The notes beneath the pieces are model-generated. The model was not told the DNA's origin. It ran no database searches and saw only the letters and a program-made list of their open reading frames with translations. From the NCBI GenBank assembly GCA_907163375.1, contig CAJQUW010001979.1, positions 886,099 to 950,098 of the forward strand: DNA of 64,000 bases. Reading direction: 5' to 3'. Origin of the DNA: Prostheceraeus crozeri (lineage: Eukaryota > Platyhelminthes > Polycladida > Euryleptidae). This document shows positions 23,225 through 35,009 of the stretch, piece after piece (the stretch's first letter is position 1; each line of letters opens with the position of its first letter). A program made the position numbers and the translations under genes.

Positions 23225-24503
23225 TTAGGATCTAGAAGACAGTGTTCTTGAATACTGCCGTTGCTTCGTTCCACTGTAAGATCTTTGTCTGCTTTTTCCA
23301 GAGGAAGAATCTCTGTAATAAGAACGTCGAGACGCATATTTATCGTAACACTGATGAAACTCATCGAAAAAAGAATGCTTCAATGCTTCATCAAGTGTAG
23401 CACGTTCTTTAGCTGAATAGACAAGGAATTCTTCAATCACATTCAATAAATGCCGTTCAGCACGGACTGACTGATTGAAATGATAGCTCAAAGGGCGAAC
23501 GTTATGACGGACATATCTGCCATCATCAGTATGACTATCCCAATCCAGCCGACCGTGATAAAAATATTTCCGTTTACGTGTATTTCGAATCATTCGACTG
23601 GGAATTCGTTGATTTAAAGCTCTCTCCATCATCGCCAAATGCTCCAAATTATCGTGGGTCATAAAAAGGGCGATTCCGGTAAACATTTCAAACAGGATAC
23701 AGCCAATCGACCACACATCGCAAGGATATGACCACCCTAGCTCCAGAATAACTTCAGGGGCACGGTAATGACGGGTAGAAACAATGGTAGTATGGTGCTC
23801 GTGCTCAAATGTTGCAGATCCGAAATCTATCAAACGGATATCAGGACGTCGAAGTATCTTCTTCGTTCTGCCAAGCTTTGCACAATACTTAAGATCATAA
23901 CTATCATCAACAAGTAATATATTCTCAGGTTTCAAATCAGTATGCGTAATTTTGTTAGCATGAAGGAAATTCACAGCAGAGATAAGCTGATATGCCATAA
24001 TTTGGACATGCTCAATTGGATATGATGCAAACTCATTTTTCTCAAGAAAATCAAAGATACTCAACCCAAGCATTTCAAAAACAATACATACATGACCATG
24101 ATAATTGAACCAACTTAGTGAACGAACACAATTATATCGTCGCAGCGGATCTCTTTCTTTCAGGACACGCAATACATTGATTTCATAACGAGCAGCATCT
24201 CGGTATTTGGATATATTTTTGATAACTTTCAATGCTACTTTAGTAGAGAATTGATTATCCGCCATTTCCGCATCTCCACGGCATCGCAATTCCGCACATC
24301 GCACCACTCGGCCGAAGGTTCCCTCCCCCAACACTTTCTCGACTTTGTAACGACGGATCACTTGATCCGGTGACATAACTAGGTGGCCCTCTTTATCATC
24401 CTCCACGGCATTTTCAGATATTTCTTGATTGTCGTGATCCGAGTAACTTCCCTCATCATAACTCTCAAAGTCGTTCACATCACTTACGTCAGATTCATAA
24501 CGC
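23225..24503 (-). CDS. CLK: CLK-family (LAMMER) kinase B, last exon: kinase domain plus RS tail
   Basis: The exon begins after a strong acceptor (CTACTTCCGCAG, 24504-24506), completing a phase-2 codon, and reads RYESDVSDVNDFESYDEG, an acidic linker. DDKEGHLVM leads into the kinase. In the 554-aa prediction GEGTFGRVV is near residue 189, VALKVIKN follows, and HTDLKPENILLV, LIDFGSATFEHEHH, STRHYRAPEVILELGW and the intact LAMMER motif EHLAMMERAL are all present. After the kinase end HSFFDEFHQ the protein carries about 40 extra residues rich in RS/SR and Tyr (SRRSYYRDSSSGKSRQRSYS), ending SSRS then TAA. CLKs normally stop soon after the HPFF-type motif, so this C-terminal RS tail is unusual. Role: phosphorylation of SR proteins, inferred from family. 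Confidence 0.93.
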
Positions 24504-24741
24504 CTGCGGAAGTAGCAGTAAATAATCATTCAATAGTTACTATAAAATAAACTACAAGTTCCATTATGATCTTCAATAATTTCGAGGCATTAATATTGAA
24601 CTTAAATTCAAATTCCCCATGTTTATGAAGGTTACATGTTATCTGCGTAATGCGTCTTGAATTAGACGAATAATCTACTGCGTCTGTATACGACTCAGTA
24701 CGACTAAGATATACAAATTACAGATCTGAAACCACTCTTAC

Positions 24742-24910
24742 CAACGCCGAGGATCGTTTGAATCTTGACTCTGTAAGAAACAAAAGCTCAAACCTGTTAG
24801 AAGCTTAGGATTACCTATCTGAATAACAACATGTCCTTCGCCATATTGACAGCGAGCTTCATTCTCGAAGAACATATCGCTGGAGTAACTCTCCATAATT
24901 ATAGAAGTTC
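24742..24910 (-). other. CLK: Two candidate small exons upstream of the CLK B kinase exon
   Basis: Minus-strand interval 24910-24815 lies between TTAACTTGGCAG and a donor GTAATCC and contains an ATG (MESYSSDMFFENEARCQYGE). A 29-nt interval 24770-24742 lies between GTTTCTTACAG and the strong donor GTAAGAGTGG. The 29-nt piece, read in its third frame, ends in phase 2 and would join the kinase exon in frame (DPRRW then RYESD). Spliced to the first piece, however, it ends in the wrong phase. It may be an alternative first exon, an untranslated exon, a poison exon (known in CLK genes), or chance. Confidence 0.3.
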
Positions 24911-24959
24911 CTGCCAAGTTAATCAACTTGAAAACTTCAGTTGTTAACTTGAAAATCAT

Positions 24960-26182
24960 GCCGCTAAATTATAGCGTTTTATCAAGACAAGCTATATATG
25001 TAATACTTTCATATTGAAAGAATATGGTTGCATATATTTGATGGCAGTTCTAAGATCAGATTTAAAATTACATCCATTCTTACAGGCAGAATATTTACGT
25101 TTCGTATGAGCAATTCGTCTCTTCGATATCTGCCTAGACAAAGGCAAGAATTTTCATCACACAATTTGACATCATCTACTTTGATGCAAGTAAAGTACTT
25201 GAATTACCACCATGACTATCAATGTAAATTATGACTTTACTTTTGTACAGATAATCCATCCAAGTGAATATTCAATAAATGCACTGTTAACTGCTGTGAC
25301 TGCATCAACAGAAATACATTAAAGAGCAATTATAACTTTACTAATGCATCAGGATTGCGACGATCCCCTCCCACATCTTCCCTTTGAGCCAATTAACTCA
25401 TCTCTTTTTGTGACATTACTATGTGAATAACTGAACAAGACAAATTTGAAGCAGAGGGGATTTAATCAAGTAGGAGGGTAACTTAGATGGGTGCCCCATA
25501 AGTCAGACGTCCGAGCTAAGTTCATTGAGTAACTGAGGCGCCCTGGTTAGAAGAGCGCCAATAAGTCATGACGCTGAATGCGAGTTAAGGCAATCACCAA
25601 TCAGGAGCGGTCGCCTTTAGCAGGGCATCAATTCCAACTACTGTATACGTGCATAAGCAGCAAAGTATAGCAGATTTTAGTCGTACTTGTATTAATTACT
25701 AATAGTAATTGAGTCGATGGCCGCACGATCAATTGTTACCTTCGGATAAGCATGCATTTCACAAAATTCCATGAAAGCTCACTACTATAATTCAAAAACA
25801 TTGCAGTAGCTACAAAAATAATGTGGCATAAGATAATGGCAATGAAAGGTGTACAAATTGTGATTCTGAGTTCTTCTCACAACTATTTGATTTTATCCAC
25901 GACCTAGTTTGAATGCTTTCAGTGAGTAAAATTTAGCAATCATCTGATATATCAGCTGATGGATACAAGCAACACATGGTAATCAAATAAACTGATTGCC
26001 ATAATTTTCAAAAACGGAATGAAAAATTGTTCCATTTCACCGATCCATTTTTTAACTACATATAGTTTTGCAGTTTTGAGTTGGACGAGTACGTAAATCT
26101 CACTGTACTGGTGGATATGACCATGAATAAATAGGCTTATGTGCCAGAGGTGTAACTTTTATCTCTCTGGTGTTTATCACCA
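24960..26182. other. Intronic sequence of CLK B, nothing recognised
   Basis: AT-rich sequence inside the 13.5-kb intron (24504-38014). No element ends or coding similarity seen. Confidence 0.4.
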
Positions 26183-26393
26183 GCGCTGTGGCCTTGTGGT
26201 AGAGTGTTCGCTCTGCGTCCGGGAGACATTGGCTCATACCTAAGACTTTTAAAATAGGTACAATCTGCATTCTTGCTAAACACTCAGCACAAAAAGAGTG
26301 AGAGTGGAGTAAACAACAACTCGGCCAAATGGAAGAAAGGTTCCGTGCCTAATGTGCTTCCGAGTATAAACAAAGTTCATTTATTTATTTTTA
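26183..26393 (+). mobile_element. tRNA-derived SINE
   Basis: The 5' part GCGCTGTGGCCTTGTGGTAG, then CGCTCTGCGTCCGGGAGACA, has the layout of a tRNA head with an A box, and a degenerate B box (TGGCTCATACC) follows at the expected spacing. A tRNA-unrelated body of about 130 bp (AAAGAGTGAGAGTGGAGT) ends in TTTATTTATTTTTA. This head-body-tail structure is that of a Pol III-transcribed SINE of about 210 bp. It lies in the CLK B intron, on the opposite strand to the gene. Confidence 0.75.
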
Positions 26394-27447
26394 TGTCTCA
26401 GTAAAAGCATTTTTCTAATTGCAGTGGAACCCACCAAGACTGAAACGATTTCATTGATCAATGTTTGAAACTCTGAAAACGCAATTTTTGCGGATTGAAC
26501 AACCGACTGATTCGTAAAACTTAAATTCGGAAAAGTTAGCAAAAGTAAATTGGGCACCTATCAGTTAGAAAACTAACATTTACGACTGCAATGGTCAGAT
26601 TTCGTAGCGCGCTTTCCCGAACATTGGGAGTCCTATTGCGCTTTTGTCACCGCTGTTGCTATTGGATGTCCTAGACTCAAAAATGGGGCGATGAAATTTC
26701 AATAAAATATTTGCGTAGTAATGCACGAGTGCACCAAATGAACTCCTTTTATCACACATAATTTAATAATACATTATTATGCATAACACATACAATTCCA
26801 TCTGGCAAAATCTAGCTTCTCTTGATGTGATATGTAATCAGAAAATGTTGATGTTTTACGTGACCTAGCAAAGGAGACTAATTAGACGATCTGCTATCTG
26901 TACCTGCACCTATCAGACTATGTTATTATCAAAGATCTTAGATAAATATCATCAATCGGATTAGTGGGTTCAAGCTATGTGCTTCACATGAAGGGGCCTC
27001 GTGAAAATGATCACATTTAGGCCTATCTTAAGAATCCTTTGGGCCCTGTCGAAATCAGAAAATTCTGAGGTATCACATGGCTGCTGATTATAAGTTAACA
27101 AAAAAACTTGCCGTAAGAATAGAGTTTTACGTCAAAAGGCAGTGAAGACATTTCTTTCTTCCACATTGACTAACTTACCGTGCGGACGGACTGTGAAACT
27201 ATGATATCTACTGATTCCACCCATTATAAGTTTTGAAAATTATTTCGTCTTGCGATATTCACTACAAACATAAGTCGTGTCATGGACATCTAGAATACTA
27301 TCACACGGACTGATCGTAGAGGCCATTTATCAAATTACCAAAACCACTCGAGGTCTATGATCTGGCAATGATAATTTTATATATCTTCCTATAAATATTT
27401 TGCGACTACAATTTCATCATTTCATCTTATACGCAGACAAGTGTGTG
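26394..27447. other. Intronic sequence of CLK B, nothing recognised
   Basis: AT-rich sequence with no motif or element ends that I can support. Confidence 0.4.
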
Positions 27448-27473
27448 GTATATATATATATATATATATATAT
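27448..27473. repeat. (TA)n microsatellite
   Basis: About 13 TA units next to the 3' end of the neighbouring LINE. It may derive from the simple-repeat tail of that LINE. Confidence 0.85.
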
Positions 27474-27479
27474 TCGTAT

Positions 27480-29010
27480 GCATAATGATCATTACAACAT
27501 GGCATGATGTTGAAGCCAGCGAACAGCATTGTCTGAGACAGATGATAGTTCCTTAACACCACCAGATAGAGAATATAACGGACACTGTTAAATGATGTGA
27601 AGCATTGTTTGTGGAAGTCAACAGTCGCAATTAGGGGAGTCACGTACGCCCCACTTGTAGAGCATGCTAGCGCAAAGGCCAGCGTCGGTTCGGTATCTGT
27701 TGAGGGCGCACCACAAGCCACGAGGGAGTTGGAAGCCTGGAAGGGGACGCGTCGGATCACTTATCAGATCTTGGTTACGAACTGGGAATTGCTCCCACCA
27801 TTCCCGCCATGATCTGTTGAGGTCGAAGTTCTGAGGTGGGTTTCGCCAGATAGGATGACGAGAATGGAGTCTCAGGTTCGGATGATCCAAAAGATCATTG
27901 TTTATAGGGACTTCGGGCATGGCCATTATGGAATCGAGCAGTCTGTTAGTGCTCAACTCTCGTCGGATGTGAGGAGGAGCGATGTTACATAGCGTTGGAA
28001 GCCATTCAATTTCAGTTGGTCTAATTGATCCGCTTATTATTCTCATGGTAGAGTTTAGTTGTGCGTCGATGACTTTGCAGTGGGCAGATCTTCGCCACAC
28101 GGGTGCGCAGTTCTCCGCCGCTGAATAACAGAGGGCTAATCCTGCTGTTCGTACGGTGGTAGCTCCAGCGCCCCATCGTGATCCGACAAGCATTTGAAGG
28201 AGGTTATTTCTAGTCCTGATTTTCATTGCGAGCTTCTGAAGATGGCTCTTATAAGTCAAACTTCTGTCTAGTGTCACACCGAGGTAGGTTGGAGAATGAT
28301 CGTGTTTGACACGAGTGCCGTTCATATAAATGTCCAGCGCCGTTTCGCATTGGCAGTTATTGAGGTGGAAGCTCGATGCAACGGTTTTCATCACACTAGG
28401 TCGAAGACTCCAGTCTCTGCAATATGCTGCCATCTTTTCCATGTCGCTGTTCAAAATTTCGTTTAATTTGGCGAACTCCTTTTCTTGGTGAGCGGAGCAA
28501 ATGTCAGCATAAATGAATTTTCTGCTCTGGGTATCTGGGAGGTCACTCATGTACAAATTGAACAAAATCGGGGCGAGGACTGATCCTTGTGGTAACCCGT
28601 TTTTCTGGGCTCGCCATTTACTCGTTTTGCCGTCAATGTGCACGCGGAATCGTCGATTTTCCAAGAATTTTGCCATAAAGAGCACCACTCAACGTGGTAG
28701 GACTTTGGAAATTTTTATCAAGAGTCCTCTCTGCCAAACGGTATCGTAGGCCGCTGTTAAATCGAGGAAGACGGCCCCTGCTTTCAATCGCTTCTGAAAT
28801 CCATTCTCAATATATGTAGTCAGAGCTAGCACTTGCTCTTGCGTGCTACGACCTTTACGAAATCCCGCTTGAGCAAGATCCAAGCAATTGTCCACAGTGC
28901 TCGATATTCGACGTAGGATTGGTTTCTCTAGAACCTATGTCACGGATAGGAGTGAAATAGGTCGGTAGCTCGTAGCTTTAGCCATGTCCTTCCCTGGTGT
29001 GTGGTGAACA
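27480..29010 (-). mobile_element. LINE relic, Jockey/I-like, 5'-truncated
   Basis: The minus-strand RT begins near 28995 (GKDMAKATSYRPISLLSV) and continues DLAQAGFRKGRSTQEQVLAL, AVFLDLTAAYDTVW (motif A), LPQGSVLAPILFNLYMSDLP (motif B) and FIYADICSAH. The last should be YADD; one Asp codon appears to be missing, so the polymerase active site is destroyed. The C-terminal part (YLGVTLDRSLTYKSHL, AENCAPVWRRSAH, LYKWGVRDSPNCDC) then reaches a stop where the family continues to a zinc-knuckle-like PQTMLHII. Frame changes near 28690 and stops make it dead. The endonuclease half is absent. It lies in the CLK B intron, same strand as the gene. Confidence 0.85.
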
Positions 29011-29214
29011 AGTGTGTAACAGAGGACTGTGATGGTGGTTACTTGCAATTACTTTCCATCGGCTTCCGAAAGATCCATGCATTTTAGGGAAATGGCTGAG
29101 TCGCAAAAATCGGAAAGATTTCACTTACAGTCGGTTGTGTTGAAATCATTTCGTTGATGGCGATTTTATAAACAAGAGAAATGACTCTAATATGACGCGA
29201 AATTCTGTGTAAGA

Positions 29215-30290
29215 AACAACAAAGCGAAGACTACTGAAATCCGGCGCCGTTCCATCAGTGTTCCCAACTCTCCCAAAATACCTTGCTTCCTATAAAACGC
29301 ATCGTAGAGAAAATCCACCTACAACTGAGAAGCGTAGAGCAGCGGTGATGCAGGCTAACGAATGAGTGGCTAAATCATTCCTGAATGATGACGCTATTTC
29401 GTCAACATCTGACTTGATGATGATGCTCTCAAAATTATCGACTGAAATCCCTAGTGGGTCTTTATTCACTGTTACTGGATGGCGTTATGATCTTCGCGAT
29501 CGCTATAGAAAAGACTTCTTGGTTCCATCACTATCACCCATGAGATGTGTGAAGCCATCGCAAAGAAGAGCGAATCTTCACATATTTCTTCATCAGGCAA
29601 GGGAGCGCTTTTTTCTTAGGTTGTCAATCTTAAGGCATTCCTCAAGTCAATTATTTGGAATTACAGTAATCCCGAATCGTTGATTGAAATAGCGGTCGAC
29701 ATTGAAAGAATATTTGTGTGGATTATATCCTGATTCTGATAAACATCGTAGTGTTGAATTCGTCTTAGATCAGTCACTCAATCAAATATTGCAGACCAAG
29801 AAACGAATTAAAGCTGTTTCTTTAAAGAAGTACTCGAGTTTCACATTTGACGAGATACATGAACGTCTCGATGTTAAATCACCTCTTTGGAATATGATGT
29901 TATCCAAATTAAATGAAGAACCCGATGCATATGGGCCTATTGATTCAAGCAGCTAAAGTATTCTGTAGTATATTTTCGAGCACGTTGGTATAAGTGTAGG
30001 CAACCAATGCGCGGAATGCGATCGCTTCCTTGTTTCTGATTCTGAAGCTCCCTTTCCAGCTTGATGCTGTAGATAAAAATGTTACACAGTATCAGGATGC
30101 AGTCGACAGGGGAGGGTTGCGTGTTCCGAGTCTTTTTTGCATTGCATTTCTTTGAAACATTGGTGTATTTTTACTGAAATGAAACATAGCCAAATGCTGC
30201 TCTCTGAGATTTTGGTCCTCGATAGGCAACGAGATGTTTTGTGTGAAATTTCTAGCACGAGTGTTTTACTTATGAATCGATAAATGAAGC
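29215..30290 (+). pseudogene. Degenerate THAP-type transposase-like gene
   Basis: Near 29230 the frame reads LLKSGAVPSVFPTLPKYL, which resembles the end of a THAP zinc finger (AVPxxF). The following 105-codon and 84-codon frames (29366-29683, 29702-29956) contain YSSFTFDEIHERLDVKSPLW, similar in layout to long uncharacterised transposase-like proteins of marine invertebrates. Further on, near 30095, QDAVDRGGLRVPS resembles the late RGGL-PS motif of THAP/P-element-like transposases. Stops and shifts separate the pieces. The family assignment is tentative; a plain DNA transposon relic or a dead domesticated gene both fit. Confidence 0.45.
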
Positions 30291-31366
30291 AATTTCAGGG
30301 AATGCTTTATGTTGTAAGGGGAGTGACATTCTCGTTTAGAGTTTTATGTCTTTTAGCGGTGTAGCAAAGAACCTCTCCAAGGACCCATGAAAAGAAATGA
30401 AATCATGAAAGAAAAAAATCATTGCAAAACATTTTTTTGTTTTCCTTGTACATCTCAGCCTATATTTGATAGAATATAATTGTTTCTGATTACTTGATTT
30501 CTGTCATAGTTCACCTCCAGTGGTATTCTTGCCTGAATATCTGAGATCAGTCCATAGATTTCTAGCTGTCCATGGTAGTGTCTACTGTATGTAAGGTCGA
30601 ATTTCTTATCTGCCAGGATGCTTGTAAATATGATTATTGTCCTAAAGCCATTAATTTCTTTTATATCCCCTTTTTGATAGGCTAAGAAAAAAATTATGAG
30701 ACCAATCTTTGCACCCAGTGAAAATTACACAAATGAAACAAAAAAAAATAGTTGCTACTAAAATTTAAGTTAAATTTTTTGCACCGGGTTTGTTATTGAC
30801 AACCCGTAAAATTTTCTTGGTAAATCCTTCATATAGAGAAAATTAAAGAAAACAGCAAGCCATAATGGCGTGAAACAAAGTCGCCAAATTGATGTGATAA
30901 ACAAAAAAATCAAATTGAGCGCTTCTGCTCAAGCGTAGAGTCGAATAGGTCGAGTAGTCGATCAGCATTGCTAGAATTCAAAGTCAAACCTAGTCGGCTG
31001 GATTAGAATTTTTAGCATTCCCACGGCCCTAGATTTCAGTCATTTTTTAAGTGTTCACGCGTATAAGTCGCCGTTGATTGTCGATACCCTAGACGATTTG
31101 CCGAATTTTACGTTGAATTGAAAATTCAAACAAGTACTGAGTCGCAAGACCTACTGTGAAACACGTGAGCTTGGACCAGGGACTTGAGATGACTAAAAAC
31201 AAAGTTAAATGTTTAATACATTACACTAGTTTTGATCTCTACGTCTCCTGCAACAATTTTCAGTTTAGCGTGGTAGTAGATAGATACTTTTACGTAGGTT
31301 TGCTGTGCCTATTGCCCCTTCGTTATATGTTTATCTATCATATATATTTATATATATTGTATGTAT

Positions 31367-31370
<4 letters not shown>
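30291..31370. other. Intronic sequence of CLK B, nothing recognised
   Basis: AT-rich sequence without recognisable coding similarity or element ends. Confidence 0.4.

Positions 31371-31452
<82 letters not shown>
31371..31452. repeat. (TA)n microsatellite, about 82 bp
   Basis: About 40 uninterrupted TA units, preceded by an imperfect TATATTGTATGTATTA stretch. Likely to vary in length between individuals. Confidence 0.95.
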
Positions 31453-31456
<4 letters not shown>

Positions 31457-32038
31457 TGCTTTAGTATCCCCACCTAATCAATCTAACTTTTATGCTGTTC
31501 ATGACATAGATATCGATTTATCAAATTAGCGATTTTCTTTCCAAAAATTGTGAAAATCGCAAAATTTGAAGCTGAATACCCAAAAAAGGCCCACCTCAAA
31601 CTTCAATGAAATTTTTGTAGCATAGCTACTGCATGTAAGCCAAAATAGTGACAAAAGATTGGCATGCTTTTCCCCTTCAGAGATAGCCAATATATGTACA
31701 AAGTTTGTTGAGGCTAGCTTCAAAAAAACAAATGTAGACGCATTTTAGTCGTTGCTAGGGAAAATCTGCCGCCCAATACAAAGCGACAGACAACTTTGAG
31801 ACCCTGGATTTCTTCTAATGAGCCCAAACCCTACCTGTGAACAGAATATGAACAATATCTGAGATGGTGGGTTGAAAAATCAATTTTTTTGTACGATTTC
31901 GTATGGAATGACCGTACATGAATTTCAAGTTAAGATTCAAAAATATGTTTGATATTGAACACTTAGCGCCGTTTGAACCGCTTGATGCCCATTCCTTCCG
32001 CTGCGAACAAATCAAAGCATTTGCGTGTGTGCACCTTT
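31453..32038. other. Intronic sequence, nothing recognised
   Basis: No supported feature between the microsatellite and the Penelope-like relic. Confidence 0.4.
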
Positions 32039-33558
32039 TTAAACACTTAGAATCGATAATTGAAGCTGCTGTTCGATGATGACATGACTGTAGGCGGCTG
32101 GTGATGTTGGATACTGGAGTTTTTGATGATCATGGCATGTTGGCACTCGTTGCGTTGCTAGCCATTTTGGGATGTGATCTTTGACTCGTTCTTGAAAGCC
32201 CTCTGCGACTTCCCTATGTAGCTGGCTCAGCAAGCGCAACCATATTTATAGACAAGTGTCTTGGAAGGGAAGTGGCAAAGGATCCTTCGTTGCGACAGGA
32301 GCTAGGCGTTTGTTGTGAAACGTCACAGAGGTCTTAGTCATCCCTTTGGAGACCAACTGTCGAGCCAGAAGACTGCTTTTAGGTCCGCAATACAGTATAC
32401 ATACCATAATAGGCTTTTTACCCCCTGTTGCATAGGTTTCTGGTCTTATGTTTTCTAATACAGTATGATTTTTGATAAACCATCTGGAACATGTATCCTT
32501 GAATAAAACTCTAGATGAGCCTCTTCTTCTCTGTGGACGATAGCACAATGTGTGCACTAAATTGATTTTATATATTCTGAGACAAAAGGAATATCACTGA
32601 GTGCAAATAACAGTACATGAATCTTGTCTGTATACAGAAGTCAATATTGGTCATCTTCATATATGATCTTCACATCCAGAATACTGTCACCAGATTCACG
32701 ATCAAATGTGACGTTGGGATGCATTCAATTAAATGCATCAACAAAATTATTTGTTTCTTAATGACTCCCACAAGCTACATACACGTCATCAACATATCGG
32801 GCGGGTATAGAATTTTAAATTCGGATAGACGACAGCAATTGTTTTCCATGATAGCCAAGGAATATCTCAGGAAGGGAACCCGATAATGAAGGATCACCCA
32901 CGGCCAGGCCATTGCTGAATATATTGCTTGCTAAAAAAAACTTAAAACAAAGTTAACGTTTGAGTTCTGGCACTGGTAATGAACCGAGCTTTTTTCGGAT
33001 CAATATTGCCACAGATGAATATAGGTTCCTGTACAGCTATGGACTAGATATCCATTGACATTCGAAGGTCATCATTCAATCAATTTCAGTCGAAATACAG
33101 TCACGAAACTGGAATGACTCTTTAACAGTGTGAGTAGAGCATTCACTTCTAATGGGTTTAAAAATATTGTCATCAACGCATTTAGCCATCATGGTTGTTC
33201 ATGCTGAGCCAACCATGAGCAATATCGGACGCAAGGGAACCGCTTTCTTATGGACCTCTGGTAGTCGATCGATACAACCTGGGAATATTAACTCTTGGTG
33301 GGATGATATCTTCGATACTGGGTTGAGTTTGTTTACTCATTAAGTTATTACCAGCATATTCACTATCTTCACCGCACGCAACCGTTCCTGCTGATCATCC
33401 CATTCAACAGGTTTTGGAAAGGTGTTTGATTTTTGTAATATCTTGAAGAATTTAGTTAATCTTTGATATAATTCTCTTGATAAAATGACAGTCCCGTTAT
33501 CTCTAAAATGACATATTACGCTTGAGCGATCATCGAAACCGCCAGTATCCGGTAGCAC
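32039..33558 (-). mobile_element. Penelope-like element relic
   Basis: Fragments appear in the expected order on the minus strand. An N-terminal RT region has HFRDNGTVILSRELYQRL (33340-33558). The catalytic box PARYVDDVYVACGS and FDAFN-MHPNVTF-type sequence lie near 32690-32800, with NGLAVGDPSL and IFLGYHGKQL upstream of it. A connector (YCGPKSSLLARQLVSKG, near 32390) follows, then a GIY-YIG endonuclease with YIGKSQRAF near 32210 and ERVKDHIPKWL. It is strongly eroded, with many stops and frame changes, so it is old. It belongs to a different Penelope lineage from the element at 57.1-58.9 kb and lies in the CLK B intron. Confidence 0.75.
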
Positions 33559-35008
33559 CAGATACTTAATGAAATGTCATCATCGAACATCAGATATAAT
33601 GAACGATTTCGAATTGTTTATAAAGCTGCAAAAGTTCGCTTGATTTATATGCAACTGAAGTAGTGGCCATGAAGTGAGTCAAACCAGCGTTCTGTGTCCG
33701 ACAGGACTTTGTATATGCAAGATCTTACTGTTAACTCATTTTCTTACTTTTCCCTTAATGCATTATTTTATTATTTGTTTAATGTGTCATGAGATGCAAA
33801 CCGTCGATTCTTGCTTCAGACAATAGATGGCGTCATAGCCGAATTTGCCTGTCAGATCTATTCGCTCTATCTTTCGGTGCATCAATTCAAATTTGTCATT
33901 CCAGTGGAATTTTTTATTTGAAGCTTAAGGTTAATTTAACATTAACCAGTTTTGTCTCTAATGTCGTGTAACATATGACATGACCATTGCGATGTCTATG
34001 GAATACCGTATTCTATATTCTGTAAGCATTATTCTAAATTACATGTATACAAGAAATTATAAAGTCAATTTGAATGGCGAGGGAAATACTTCCATGTACA
34101 TTCATCTACTATTTCGCAATATAGTATTTTCAAAATAATTGAGAAATGCACTTTCATCACTGCTACCTACATACATCTAACAGTAGTAAGACATTAATAT
34201 TTCACCATACACTTGAAAAGCCGAAGCAAAAATGGAAAGATCTTCTAGTGTTGCATTGAGGTTAACTGGTAATGAGGCTCAAATAACTTTCGTCTCAATC
34301 AAATATAAATACTGATTTCGAACGTGTAACGCTATTCGCTTCAGCTGCAACGTTACTACTTTTCCTATGTCAAGACTACTACTGAAGTAATCCACAAATT
34401 AAATTCCAACAACTTTCATGATAATGATTTGTCGATCAAATCTTTCAATTCGCCGACTTCTTCACATAAGTAACTACTACTCGATCTTCATGTCGATTCG
34501 TGCAACGTTCGTTTGACCTTAATTAATTATTGAGTCACAAATGGTGCGCGACAAACCAAATGAATCCGAAAGTTCTTATTACCTTCATCATGTATCTCTG
34601 ATTATAAAAATAACACTTTCTTACATTCATGACGGATCGTTGATAATAATCATATCTCGCTACCATAAATGAATCTGATTATTTCATTTTTGTGCTTCTT
34701 CCGCTTTCCATTGAAAATTATTTGATAAAGCGACAATTTTACAATATAAACCATCTGCATTTTTAACAAAATGATGTCATAAGTGCTCACTGTGATCACA
34801 TTGAGCAACGTAAAAACAACGTCCATTCGATAATCAAACTCATGCCACATGTATTGCAGCGTTTTTGAAGTGACTGACCGGATGGATGTTGTAATTCGGG
34901 ATTTGAGTTCTTCTAAATGTGCTTTGAAGTTGTGTCATCTTTCAAATGACACATTGCCAAGCATAGTACGTTACTTTCTCTTCCCCTGCAATAATTGTTT
35001 TTTGGGAT
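33559..35008. other. Intronic sequence, nothing recognised
   Basis: AT-rich; no supported feature. Confidence 0.4.
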
Positions 35009-35009
35009 A

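Noticed and set aside
31156-31464. 102-codon plus frame ending in a Tyr-Ile run
   Set aside because: The end is the (TA)n microsatellite translated; the start has no motif.
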